A stretch of DNA of 38,961 nt from contig JAGTRD010000017.1 of assembly GCA_018396915.1 (NCBI GenBank), forward strand, positions 1 through 38,961, read 5' to 3'. Both the position numbers and the translations under genes were made by a program. Below are positions 8,725 through 16,459 of the stretch, one piece after another; position 1 is the stretch's first letter; the number at the start of each line of letters is the position of its first letter. The stretch is from Candidatus Bathyarchaeota archaeon. Its GTDB lineage: Archaea; Thermoproteota; Bathyarchaeia; 40CM-2-53-6; RBG-13-38-9. The notes under the pieces are model-generated. The model worked only from the letters and a program-made list of their open reading frames with translations, was not told where the DNA came from and searched no databases.

Positions 8725-8846
8725 CTTTGACAGACTCCTTCCCATCCTACTCAACGATTTTCTTCCTCTACTGGAGAGTAGATCTGGTGCATAAAGTTTT
8801 TATCCACGATTTTTGAGCCTCCTCTTAATTGGAGGATGATAGTGTA
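8725..8846. promoter_or_regulatory. Divergent promoter region of the secreted protein and the thermosome gene
   Basis: The AT-rich block CATAAAGTTTTTATCC (8790-8805) lies about 45-55 nt before the thermosome ATG and reads as a TATA-like element in both directions. GGAGGATGAT at 8831-8840 is the Shine-Dalgarno that decides for the ATG at 8847. Assignment is by pattern and position only. Confidence 0.4.
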
Positions 8847-10469
8847 ATGGCGTATCTTGCAGGTCAACCTGTACTCATCCTGAAGGAGGGGACCTCTGAG
8901 AGTAGAGGTAGGGAGGCTCAACGTTCAAACATAATGGCGGCTAGGATAATAGCTGAGGCTGTGAAGAGTACGTTGGGACCTAGAGGTATGGATAAGATGC
9001 TCGTCGACACAATCGGCGACGTCACTGTCACAAGTGATGGAGCAACTGTTCTTGATGAGATAGATGTAGAGAATCCGGCGGCTAAGATGATGGTTGAACT
9101 GGCCAAGGCCCAAGACGATGAGGTCGGCGATGGGACGACGACCACAGTAGTCCTGGCAGGTGAGCTGCTCGGTAAGGCTGGGGAGCTCCTTGAGGAGAAG
9201 ATTCATCCAACCACAATAGCTTCAGGCTTCAAGAAGGCATCTGAGAGAGCTGTGGAGATTCTGAATCAGATCTCGACACCGATAAAGGTTGATGACAAGG
9301 CTGCGTTGAGGAAGGTTGCCCTCACATCGATGGCTAGCAAGGGGATAAGGGACGCCGCTGAACATTTCGCCGATATAGCGGTCGAAGCTGTGAGGCATGT
9401 GATGGAGAAGAGGGGTAACACATACTTCGTCGACTTGGACAATATTCAGATCATAAAGAAGGAGGGTAAGAGTCTACTCGACACAGAGTTTGTAAAGGGT
9501 ATGATTCTCGATAAGGAGGTTGTCAACCCTAGGATGCCTAAGAGGGTTGAGGGTGCGAGAATAGCTCTGGTCGACTGTGCCTTTGAGATTGAGAAGACAG
9601 AGTTCAGCGCAGAGATCAGAATAATGGATCCGAGTCAGATGAAGGCCTTCAAGGATGAGGAGATGAAGATGGTGAAGGCTATGGTCGATAAGATAAAGGC
9701 TGCGGGTGCGAATGTGGTTCTATGCCAGAAAGGGATAGAGGATATGGCTCAACATTTCCTTGTCAAAGAGAATATTCTGGCGGTTAGGCGAATAAAGAAG
9801 TCGGATATGGAGAAGCTCTCCAGAGCTACAGGTGCGAGAATAGTTACGAACCTAGATGATCTGACGTCGAAGGATCTGGGTGTGGCAGGTCTGGTTGAGG
9901 AGAGGAAGGTTGGAGATGAGAAGATGGTATTCATTCAGGGATGTAAGGATCCCAGGTCTGTCTCCATACTGGTGCGAGCTGGATTCGAGAGGCTCGTCGA
10001 CGAGGCTGAGAGAGCGATGAAAGACGCCCTCTCAGCAGTAGCAGCCGCAGTATCTAAGAATAGAGTTGTCTATGGAGGCGGGGCGGTTGAGACTGAGCTG
10101 GCGAAGAGGATAAGAGGATACGCAGCGAAGATAGGTGGTAGAGAGCAGTTGGCGATAGAGGCCTTCGCAGACGCTTTGGAGGCGATTCCTAAGACCCTTG
10201 CCGAGAACGCTGGACTAGACCCGATAGACATCATGGTTGCCCTGAGGTCTGCCCATGGAAAGAAGACCGGTTTGGCTGTGGGTGTCGATGTATATTCAGG
10301 GAAGGTTAAGGACATGTCTAAACTTGGAGTGTTGGAGCCTGTGAAGATCAAGGAGCACGCTGTCAGAGCAGCCTCTGAGACTGCGTCGATGATCCTCAGG
10401 ATAGACGACGTGATAGCGGCGGCGAAACCTCCGCCTACACCACCTCCTAAAGGTGAGTATGAAGAGTAG
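8847..10469 (+). CDS. thsA: Thermosome subunit (group II chaperonin)
   Basis: ATP-driven folding chamber of the archaeal cytosol, homologous to eukaryotic CCT. It has 540 residues with the full domain order of the family. The N-terminal [18 protein letters not shown] is typical, and [14 protein letters not shown] and the ATP-site motif GDGTTT (residues 94-99) are intact. The apical and intermediate domains are followed by the second equatorial half with VVYGGGAVE. The C-terminal tail is [13 protein letters not shown] rather than the glycine/methionine-rich tail of some relatives. The frame can be opened at TTG 8829, but the ATG at 8847 sits behind GGAGGATGAT and gives the conserved N-terminus. 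No second thermosome gene is in the window, so which paralogue this is (alpha or beta) cannot be judged. Confidence 0.95.
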   Translation: MAYLAGQPVLILKEGTSESRGREAQRSNIMAARIIAEAVKSTLGPRGMDKMLVDTIGDVTVTSDGATVLDEIDVENPAAKMMVELAKAQDDEVGDGTTTTVVLAGELLGKAGELLEEKIHPTTIASGFKKASERAVEILNQISTPIKVDDKAALRKVALTSMASKGIRDAAEHFADIAVEAVRHVMEKRGNTYFVDLDNIQIIKKEGKSLLDTEFVKGMILDKEVVNPRMPKRVEGARIALVDCAFEIEKTEFSAEIRIMDPSQMKAFKDEEMKMVKAMVDKIKAAGANVVLCQKGIEDMAQHFLVKENILAVRRIKKSDMEKLSRATGARIVTNLDDLTSKDLGVAGLVEERKVGDEKMVFIQGCKDPRSVSILVRAGFERLVDEAERAMKDALSAVAAAVSKNRVVYGGGAVETELAKRIRGYAAKIGGREQLAIEAFADALEAIPKTLAENAGLDPIDIMVALRSAHGKKTGLAVGVDVYSGKVKDMSKLGVLEPVKIKEHAVRAASETASMILRIDDVIAAAKPPPTPPPKGEYEE

Positions 10470-10846
10470 GAGGAGCTGCCTCCTGCGGATAGAGAAGAAA
10501 TCACATAAATTTTTTCCTTTGAGCGAATATTATAGGCTGTTCCCCCTTTCAACTCTTCTTTCACCAATTTAATGGTGAAACTTCTGTTTTTCAGTCGACT
10601 TATCAAATAGAAAGGCCGGTTTGAACCATTAGGACGGCCAGCCCAAAATGGCTTGGATAGGTATGTGAGTGGGGCTGAGACCCCCCACCCCCCTACCCCC
10701 CCTTTTGGGTTCCAGGTAACCATATCCAAACCATCCACATAGCCATAAGCATATACTCTCGATGGAGCCATATTGTTGGAGACGTATGCAAAGACTGAAA
10801 TAAGTGAGTCAGAGAGAAAATATCAGTCTGATTTGAAGAGGGATCA
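10470..10846. other. 377-nt intergenic region with terminator-like hairpin and repeat copy B
   Basis: Right after the thermosome stop, GGAG-GAGCTGC-CTCC is a short hairpin followed by an AT-rich stretch with ATTTTTTCC, a plausible 3' end. CACCA-ATTTAA-TGGTG (about 10563-10578) is a second small hairpin. Repeat copy B lies at 10662-10706. Both strands can be read open in places, but no frame has protein character. The promoter of the zinc-ribbon/winged-helix gene must be in the last 140 nt; no convincing TATA box was picked. Confidence 0.5.
10662..10706 (+). repeat. G/C-tract repeat, copy B
   Basis: Reads TATGTGAGTGGGGCTGAGA then C-tracts (CCCCCCACCCCCCTACCCCC), matching copy A near 5255-5301 in inverted orientation. 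The complementary strand carries three long G-runs separated by 1-2 nt, long enough to supply four quartet strands. The hairpin TGGGG-CTGAGA-CCCC is preserved. It lies about 190 nt downstream of the thermosome stop and about 140 nt upstream of the zinc-ribbon/winged-helix gene, in the same orientation as both, which mirrors the placement of copy A. Confidence 0.7.
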
Positions 10847-11458
10847 GTGATCAGGAGTCGGGTAGGCCGAAACTTCTGCCCAAGATGTGGATCCCCACTT
10901 TTGACGGTGGGGGGTAAGTCTTGGTGCAGCAGATGTAGAACATACCCCTTCGAGAGGGGACTTGACATTTCAGGGGTAGTCGCCCAACTCAAGGGGAGAC
11001 TCATAGATGCCATCGAAAGGATTGAGAAGAAACTTTCTGGAGAGCCTGAAATTTTTAAAGGGGGATTATATGTTCCGCCTCGGGATGTTAGAGAGCCACT
11101 CCCACCTCCAAGGGTTACATTGACGTCTCCTGGAAGGGTTGAACATCAACCCACCGTGACTGTTGAGGAGAAGGTATTCAAATATATTGAGGACCATGAT
11201 GGAACCATATCGCTCTCCCAAGCATCTGTAGACCTGAACATGCCCCCTGATGAGCTTCAGGCAGCGATAGGAAGGTTGAGGGCCGCCGGCTTCCTGACAA
11301 TTCAGACCGAGCAAGAGAGTGAAAGTCAGAAAACACCGAGGCTCAGAAGGACATGTGTAAACTGTCTCAGACCGATAGAGGATGGGGCAAGATACTGCAG
11401 CGCATGCGGGTTCAGACAACCATCCCAGAGACCCCTCCCAAACCGAACCTATGGGTAA
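10847..11458 (+). CDS. Zinc-ribbon / winged-helix / zinc-ribbon protein
   Basis: 203 residues with three modules. An N-terminal zinc ribbon has C11, C14, C27 and C30. A proline-rich linker follows, then a winged-helix-like domain at about 106-155 (VEEKVFKYIEDHDGTISLSQ onward to AAGFLTIQTE). A C-terminal ribbon has C170, C173, C184 and C187 (CVNCLRPIEDGARYCSACG). The helix domain closely resembles the cytoplasmic tail of the membrane protein at 14073-16025. The layout suggests a DNA-binding or transcription-associated protein, but no operator or partner is visible. GTG start behind GAGGGATC. The next gene begins 50 nt downstream on the same strand. Confidence 0.7.
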   Translation: MIRSRVGRNFCPRCGSPLLTVGGKSWCSRCRTYPFERGLDISGVVAQLKGRLIDAIERIEKKLSGEPEIFKGGLYVPPRDVREPLPPPRVTLTSPGRVEHQPTVTVEEKVFKYIEDHDGTISLSQASVDLNMPPDELQAAIGRLRAAGFLTIQTEQESESQKTPRLRRTCVNCLRPIEDGARYCSACGFRQPSQRPLPNRTYG

Positions 11459-11508
11459 GATTTTTCTTCTCCCAAACATCCTAATGGATGGATTGAGGTG
11501 TATGTTTC

Positions 11509-12084
11509 ATGGAGAGGCTGCCACTAACCATAGCCCTCGACCAAAACTTCAGTGAGAAAGAGCTGCGCAAAGTCACAGAGGCCTTCGGAAGGGCCTTCGA
11601 CATAAAGGATAGGGTGTATATGCTTAAGACCTCAGAGGAGAACCCTCCCACAGCCGTATTCTCATTCGGCCAAGTATCAACCGAGAAGCTTCCCTACCTT
11701 CTTGGAGTGATGAAGAGCGAATATTGGAGGAGGGTGAAGAAGGATGTTTCAAAGATACTCAGTAAACGTAGGAAGGGTGAAGACCCTATGATCTCCTTCG
11801 AATGTACTCTCGAAGGCTTCAGCGTGAAACTCAGATGTAGGTCGAGTGATCGAAAGGTTGTGGAGGCTGCCTTCGAACGCTTAGACTCTGCTGTTGAGAA
11901 TATTTGGAGCCTGACCAGGAGGGAGGATACACCCTTCAAGAAGGCTCAGGTTTACATTGGATTCCATGAGCCTACAATGAACTATAGGATAGATAGGGCT
12001 GTCACCCTGACCCCTGAGTTCAGCGAGTACGAATATGATGAGAAGAATGGTAAGTGGAGTAAGATAAGCCCAGTGAAGAATTAG
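11509..12084 (+). CDS. Unknown soluble protein, 191 residues
   Basis: Not recognised. No membrane segment, signal peptide, cysteine cluster or catalytic motif stands out. The protein is highly charged, with alternating helix-like and strand-like segments; the tryptophan-containing stretch YWRRVKKDVSKILSKRRKGEDP is strongly basic. The C-terminal third (YRIDRAVTLTPEFSEYEYD) looks like beta structure. Coding character is supported by a good ATG with GAGGTG eight nt upstream and by placement 50 nt after the zinc-ribbon/winged-helix gene on the same strand, with which it may share a transcript. A nucleic-acid role would fit the charge and the neighbour but is only a guess. Confidence 0.7.
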   Translation: MERLPLTIALDQNFSEKELRKVTEAFGRAFDIKDRVYMLKTSEENPPTAVFSFGQVSTEKLPYLLGVMKSEYWRRVKKDVSKILSKRRKGEDPMISFECTLEGFSVKLRCRSSDRKVVEAAFERLDSAVENIWSLTRREDTPFKKAQVYIGFHEPTMNYRIDRAVTLTPEFSEYEYDEKNGKWSKISPVKN

Positions 12085-12097
12085 ATGGTGGGGAGAG

Positions 12098-12757
12098 TTA
12101 AGCGTTCTTGGAGAAAACTTCAGAGACCCAGCCCTCACATATCCTCACACCTTGAACAACATCCTTAGCATAGGCGTCTGCCCCAACATTCTTGGCAAAA
12201 TCCTCCGTCAAAGGTGCACCGCCCAATATGACTTTCACCCTCCCACGCATAGAGGCCAACTTCAAAGCTTCAATAACCTCCCCGATCCTCATCATGGTTG
12301 TACTCGTCAAAGCGGAGATCCCTAAAATGTTCGGCTGCTCATCCTTCACTGCCTGAATGAACCTTTCTGGAGAGACATCTATACCCAAGTCGACAACCTC
12401 AAATCCTGCGCCGATAAGGCTGACAGCGACAAGATTCTTACCTATATCATGCAAGTCACCTGGGGCACTGCCAATCACAACCTTCCCCCTATACTTCACT
12501 TCTTTCTTTGAGAGGTGGGGTTTGATAAGGTCTGTCACAGCCTTCATAATCGAACCAGCGATCACGAGCTCACTTATGAAGTATTCACAGGACTCAAACT
12601 TCTCGCCAACAATGTTGCTCGCAGCCCTCATAGCCTCCATCAAATCGTATGGAGATAAACCGCAACTCAACGCTTCCCTCGTAGCTTCCAGAGTCTGATC
12701 TAGATTCAACTCAACTATTGAATTCTTAAATCTCTCAAGAATCTCCACACCACTCAT
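12098..12757 (-). CDS. Corrinoid (B12-binding) methyltransferase protein
   Basis: Carries a methyl group on a cobalamin cofactor between two methyltransferases, as MtaC/MtbC/MttC-type proteins do. 219 residues: an N-terminal helical cap domain (to about 90) and a Rossmann B12-binding domain with the cobalt-ligand motif DLHDIG (DxHxxG, within GSAPGDLHDIGKNLV). The usual downstream patterns LGISALTSTTM and GGAPLTEDFAKNVGADAY contact the corrin tail. The frame opens 23 codons earlier (12826), but that extension overlaps the upstream gene and lacks family character; the ATG at 12757 begins MSGVEILERF. It follows the UroD-like methyltransferase gene by 14 nt, so the two form an operon and most likely one methyl-transfer pair. 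Confidence 0.9.
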   Translation of the reverse strand: MSGVEILERFKNSIVELNLDQTLEATREALSCGLSPYDLMEAMRAASNIVGEKFESCEYFISELVIAGSIMKAVTDLIKPHLSKKEVKYRGKVVIGSAPGDLHDIGKNLVAVSLIGAGFEVVDLGIDVSPERFIQAVKDEQPNILGISALTSTTMMRIGEVIEALKLASMRGRVKVILGGAPLTEDFAKNVGADAYAKDVVQGVRICEGWVSEVFSKNA

Positions 12758-12771
12758 ATAGGATCCACATC

Positions 12772-14013
12772 CTAAAATTTGATTGGGTAGAAGCCATGTT
12801 TTATAACGGAGTCGTAGAGCGCACATACGTTCCAGGGTGGAACATCGGGCTGAATTATATGTCCAGGGGCAACTATCAAACCTCCGCCGGCAGCCCCTGC
12901 CTTGAGGACTCTAATAACCTCAGCCTCAACATCGGCCGGTGTACCTCTGGGGAGCACCCTCTGAGAGCTCACACCCCCACAGAAAGTGAGTTTATCCCCA
13001 TACTTCCCCTTCAGAGCAGCCAAGTCCATGTCTGGACATTCAGGTTGGACAGGATTCAGGACGTCAACACCCTCCTCTATGAAATCCCCAATATACATCT
13101 CAACGTTTCCGCAGCTATGCAAGTAAATCTTCCCAGCCGTCTTCTTATGTATGAAATCATAGATCATCTTATGTCTAGGCTTGATGAATTGCCTATAGAT
13201 CTTCAGGCTGAGTAATCCTGAGGTCTGGGCTCCCATATCATCAGCCACACCAACCAATGTGCAATATTCACCTATCTGATCAAGCATCATCCCATACATT
13301 TGAATAAGAATCTTCGTGGCTTTATCAAGAATGGCGTTGGCTATATGTGGCCTCAAATATAGATCCTCAATAAACTTGTTGAATCCTCTGCGTTGCCAGG
13401 AGGTTTCGAATGGGCCGCCCATAGGTGCTACACAGCATACTGCGTAACCAGCCTCATCAAGCCTCTTAGCCTTCCTATCCAAACCTTCAACAGACCTATC
13501 CTTCTCAGGATCAGGCCAGTAAGGGTCGTTCAATATCTCATCAACCGTATCCATATGTTCGAGGGGTGCAGGATTTGCGAATTCAAGATAAATTTCACCT
13601 GCCTTCCTGTGGAAGCCACACTCATCGATGAAAGAATTGTCTGGGAAGAGTTTCTGAGGTATGAAAGGTCTAGGCAACTTTATCGATACAGGCCTGAAAT
13701 CTATTCTGAACCTTCTGTATATCCTCTCATCTATTGGGGTAGTCCACCAAGGCGTGTAATGTGTTCCACCTGGCCAGTAATCGATCTCCTTGAATATTAT
13801 CGGTAGATGCAAGTAATGTTTAAGGTTGAAGTAGGATTGCTTCATCATGAAAGACAGACATCCACCGAGTTCAGCTGGAACCCTGTCAGCCTCCTGATGG
13901 TCCAGAATCCTCCAGACACGCTCCCTCGGAGTGTAACGTTCACCAGGATATATTACAGCCTTCTCCCCACGTGAAACAGTCTCCAACGGCTGAACCTCAA
14001 CTCCTCCAACCAC
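12772..14013 (-). CDS. Uroporphyrinogen-decarboxylase-family methyltransferase
   Basis: Belongs to the UroD/MtaA/CmuA superfamily, not to haem biosynthesis: it is partnered with a corrinoid protein. 413 residues on a TIM-barrel pattern. Zinc-site candidates are the histidine and cysteine in YLHSCGNVEMYI and the later cysteine in LTFCGGVSSQRVLP, the H-x-C..C arrangement of these methyltransferases. It probably either moves a methyl group from a methylated donor (methoxyl aromatic, methylamine or methanol type) to the corrinoid protein, or from it to an acceptor such as a pterin or thiol. The sequence does not tell which. GTG at 14013 is the longest start; a TTG nine codons in (13986) behind GGAGGAGTTGAGG is an alternative. 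Confidence 0.85.
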   Translation of the reverse strand: MVGGVEVQPLETVSRGEKAVIYPGERYTPRERVWRILDHQEADRVPAELGGCLSFMMKQSYFNLKHYLHLPIIFKEIDYWPGGTHYTPWWTTPIDERIYRRFRIDFRPVSIKLPRPFIPQKLFPDNSFIDECGFHRKAGEIYLEFANPAPLEHMDTVDEILNDPYWPDPEKDRSVEGLDRKAKRLDEAGYAVCCVAPMGGPFETSWQRRGFNKFIEDLYLRPHIANAILDKATKILIQMYGMMLDQIGEYCTLVGVADDMGAQTSGLLSLKIYRQFIKPRHKMIYDFIHKKTAGKIYLHSCGNVEMYIGDFIEEGVDVLNPVQPECPDMDLAALKGKYGDKLTFCGGVSSQRVLPRGTPADVEAEVIRVLKAGAAGGGLIVAPGHIIQPDVPPWNVCALYDSVIKHGFYPIKF

Positions 14014-14072
14014 TAAACTCGACGCATATTAAAGTTTAATTGATCTTGAATACCAGTAAATCTTGACTGGAC

Positions 14073-16025
14073 TTGAGCCGCATCAGCATAGTTGCATTGG
14101 CCACATTCATATTGACTTTATCTATATTCTCCTCAATGTGTAGTGCGAGTAGAAGTAATCCGAATCCTCAAGGCGGAGTGGTCTTCACTGAAACAATTCT
14201 TTCAAAAGATAAGATATATGACGGTGAAGATGTAACCCTAACCTTCGCCGTCAGGAACATAGAGTCGTCCGACAAACTCTTTTACATTAAAATCTACAGG
14301 CAGGAGGAGCTCATCTACAATGGGAAAACGAGTCCATTCGAATGTGTGAAAGGTGAGACTACTGGAAGGATGCGTATACCCCTCCCAGGTTGGATAGGTC
14401 CTGGAACCTATACTTTAACAGTCGAGTTGACCTCAGCAACATCAGATACCACGCTCGACTCTAAAACGCTCATGTTGACCGTTGTGAAGTTGACAGCAGG
14501 AGACTGGGCATCTTCAGTCTCAAATGCAACTTGGGGATTGAATGAGACGCTTCCATTCAGAGTAAACTTCACAAACATAGGCAACGACGACATGTTCGAC
14601 GCAGTCCTGACAGTCATTAAGTCCAACCTGAAGATAAGCCCACTCAGCAGCGGCAACATGGGCAGAGTAAGAAGTTTCGAGACGAAGACAGTAACATTCA
14701 CATTAGGATCATTGAACGAGAAAGAGGTTAAGCCTGGAACCTACAAGATCACATTCAGACTCTTATTCAACGACTTCAGAGGCATAGCCCACAGTCAAGA
14801 TGAAACCTTAGATTTCAAACTGGAGAAGATGAGGCTGAATATCAACCTCTCAACAACCCCTCCAAACCCGAAATATGGTGAGGAGATACGGTTCAAGTTG
14901 AAGCTGACAGATATGAAAGGTAAACCTCTACCTGATGAGCAGTTAAACATACAAGTAGGAAAAGCCACAATGCAAAACCTAACAGATCGAAATGGAGAAA
15001 CCACCTACACTTACAGGGGCATACTAGATTCAGGCGAACATAATATCAAAACAATATACAACGGATCAGAATATTACATGAATCTTACGAAAACGTTCAG
15101 ACTGAAAATAGATCCTCTCGCAACGATCCTGATAATAAAGACTCCAAAAATATTGAATGCAACAGTACCTGCCACTTTAAATTTGACCCTCCTCGACGAG
15201 TCGGGGAGACCCCTGAAAGGACAGAAGCTAGAGATCCTTTTGAAAACGCAGACTGAAGAAATCCCCTACGAAAAATTGACTGAGAAGAATGGTGAAGCAT
15301 ATCTGACATTGAATTTGACAAGGTCAGGCGATTTTCAGTTGCAAGCCAACTTTCCAGGGTCGAGGAACTATCTCAAGACCAGCAACTCCTCCACACTCAC
15401 CTTGAATAGAGCTTCAACAAGATTGAAGGTACACAGTAACCAAACAGTTCTATTTGCAGGCAACATTGCAGAATTCGAGATTACAGTCAGAGACCTCCTC
15501 AACAGACCTGTAAGAAATGTGCCTGTAGAGATAAGATGTGATGATGAACCGTCCACCGTCTCCAATACCGACTTGGAGGGCAAGGTGAAGAAGACCGTCG
15601 ATTTGAAGATTCCAATGTTATACAAGACAGTGAGGGTTCAAGCAGTCTTCAATGGAGACGATGTCTACGCTCCTTGCTCAGGCGAAATAGAGATATTAAA
15701 CGTAAATCCAGCAACAGTCTTCGGTTTAGCAGCGACTCTGACAGGGGGGACCGTATCGACCCTCATATACATTGCAAGAAAGAGAGCCGCCAAGATTATG
15801 AGACCTCTACCTAAAACCAAGCCTGTAACCTCAAAGAAGTCTCCACCAATCCATGAGGAGACTCTGACCCCGCTGGATGAGAGGGTTTACAAATATATAG
15901 TTGAGCATTCAGGGGTTATATCTTGGAGTAAAGCATCCCAAGATCTCGGCCTCTCAGTTGAGGAGATTAAGGAGGCTACTCGGAGACTCAAGGAAGCAGG
16001 TAGAATCGCACCTAGTTCAGAGTAG
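14073..16025 (+). CDS. Secreted Ig-like repeat protein with C-terminal membrane span and cytoplasmic winged helix
   Basis: 650 residues. A signal-peptide-like N-terminus (ISIVALATFILTLSIFSSMC) leads into at least four beta-sandwich domains of the adhesion/CARDB/Ig type; SRPLKGQKLEILL-like segments and repeated GE.T..Y patterns mark linker-strand repeats. A hydrophobic stretch near 548-568 (VFGLAATLTGGTVSTLIYIA) is followed by a basic stop-transfer RKRAAK. The last 50 residues form a winged-helix-like domain (LDERVYKYIVEHSGVISWSK onward) almost superimposable on the one in the protein at 10847-11458. The topology is outside beta domains, one membrane span, inside putative DNA- or protein-binding domain, so a one-component sensor-regulator is conceivable. 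TTG start without an obvious Shine-Dalgarno. Confidence 0.75.
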   Translation: MSRISIVALATFILTLSIFSSMCSASRSNPNPQGGVVFTETILSKDKIYDGEDVTLTFAVRNIESSDKLFYIKIYRQEELIYNGKTSPFECVKGETTGRMRIPLPGWIGPGTYTLTVELTSATSDTTLDSKTLMLTVVKLTAGDWASSVSNATWGLNETLPFRVNFTNIGNDDMFDAVLTVIKSNLKISPLSSGNMGRVRSFETKTVTFTLGSLNEKEVKPGTYKITFRLLFNDFRGIAHSQDETLDFKLEKMRLNINLSTTPPNPKYGEEIRFKLKLTDMKGKPLPDEQLNIQVGKATMQNLTDRNGETTYTYRGILDSGEHNIKTIYNGSEYYMNLTKTFRLKIDPLATILIIKTPKILNATVPATLNLTLLDESGRPLKGQKLEILLKTQTEEIPYEKLTEKNGEAYLTLNLTRSGDFQLQANFPGSRNYLKTSNSSTLTLNRASTRLKVHSNQTVLFAGNIAEFEITVRDLLNRPVRNVPVEIRCDDEPSTVSNTDLEGKVKKTVDLKIPMLYKTVRVQAVFNGDDVYAPCSGEIEILNVNPATVFGLAATLTGGTVSTLIYIARKRAAKIMRPLPKTKPVTSKKSPPIHEETLTPLDERVYKYIVEHSGVISWSKASQDLGLSVEEIKEATRRLKEAGRIAPSSE

Positions 16026-16048
16026 AGAAGGTTGAGTTGGAGACAGAC

Positions 16049-16447
16049 TCACCAGTAACGGGGTTGCGGAACCGACATCCCATAGCATTGCGGGCAGAAG
16101 ACCATGTTGTAGTAGAATCTGCCGCAAGCCTTGCATATCTGGCGGCTACACCTGCTACATATATATGTTGCAGGGAGATCTCTGTGGTAACTGCATGTGC
16201 CCATTGACGGCACCCTCATAGTTACAGTTCTTCCTTGGAGTGGTTGAATAGGGGGCGCCATTCTGGGTGGGGTGATGACCCTGACGGTCGGTGCAGGCTT
16301 AGGGATCTGGATGGATGGGGTAGCGACTTGGCCTGTCGGCTGTGCCGGTGGGGTTTCAATAGGGGGTAGATGCATCGGACTACCACAGTCGTAACAGAAC
16401 TTCGCCCGTTTTGGGTTTGCTTTACCGCATTTTGGGCAAGTCGGCAA
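16049..16447 (-). CDS. Soluble zinc-ribbon plus B-box-like treble-clef protein; candidate E3-like factor
   Basis: 132 residues, last gene of the ubiquitin-like cassette. An N-terminal zinc ribbon (C4, C7, C18, C21) is followed by a proline-rich linker and a binuclear zinc module with ligands C85, H88, C97, C100, C105, C108, C118 and C121, i.e. C-x2-H-x8-C-x2-C-x4-C-x2-C-x9-C-x2-C. This resembles prokaryotic B-box/RING-type treble clefs. Its start TTG is 10 nt after the E1 stop, with GGAG overlapping that stop, so it is tightly coupled to E1. In the Caldiarchaeum ubiquitin cluster a small RING-like zinc protein is the E3; the same role is inferred here from position and zinc fold. It is a paralogue of the N-terminal part of the protein at 19857-20699. 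Confidence 0.75.
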   Translation of the reverse strand: MPTCPKCGKANPKRAKFCYDCGSPMHLPPIETPPAQPTGQVATPSIQIPKPAPTVRVITPPRMAPPIQPLQGRTVTMRVPSMGTCSYHRDLPATYICSRCSRQICKACGRFYYNMVFCPQCYGMSVPQPRYW

Positions 16448-16459
16448 ATCTTCACTCTC

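Noticed and set aside
10662-10740. Resemblance of GGGGCTGAGACCCC to the conserved CTGAGA of TPP riboswitches
   Set aside because: The second half of the TPP motif (the GAACCTGA..GCGTAGGGA side) is absent at both copies, and the downstream genes have no thiamine link.
10070-10771. 233-codon minus-strand frame over the thermosome 3' end
   Set aside because: Overlaps a conserved gene and the G-tract repeat; translation is low-complexity and has no recognisable domain.
12758-12826. N-terminal extension of the corrinoid protein
   Set aside because: It overlaps the end of the methyltransferase gene and has no family similarity; ATG 12757 gives the expected start.
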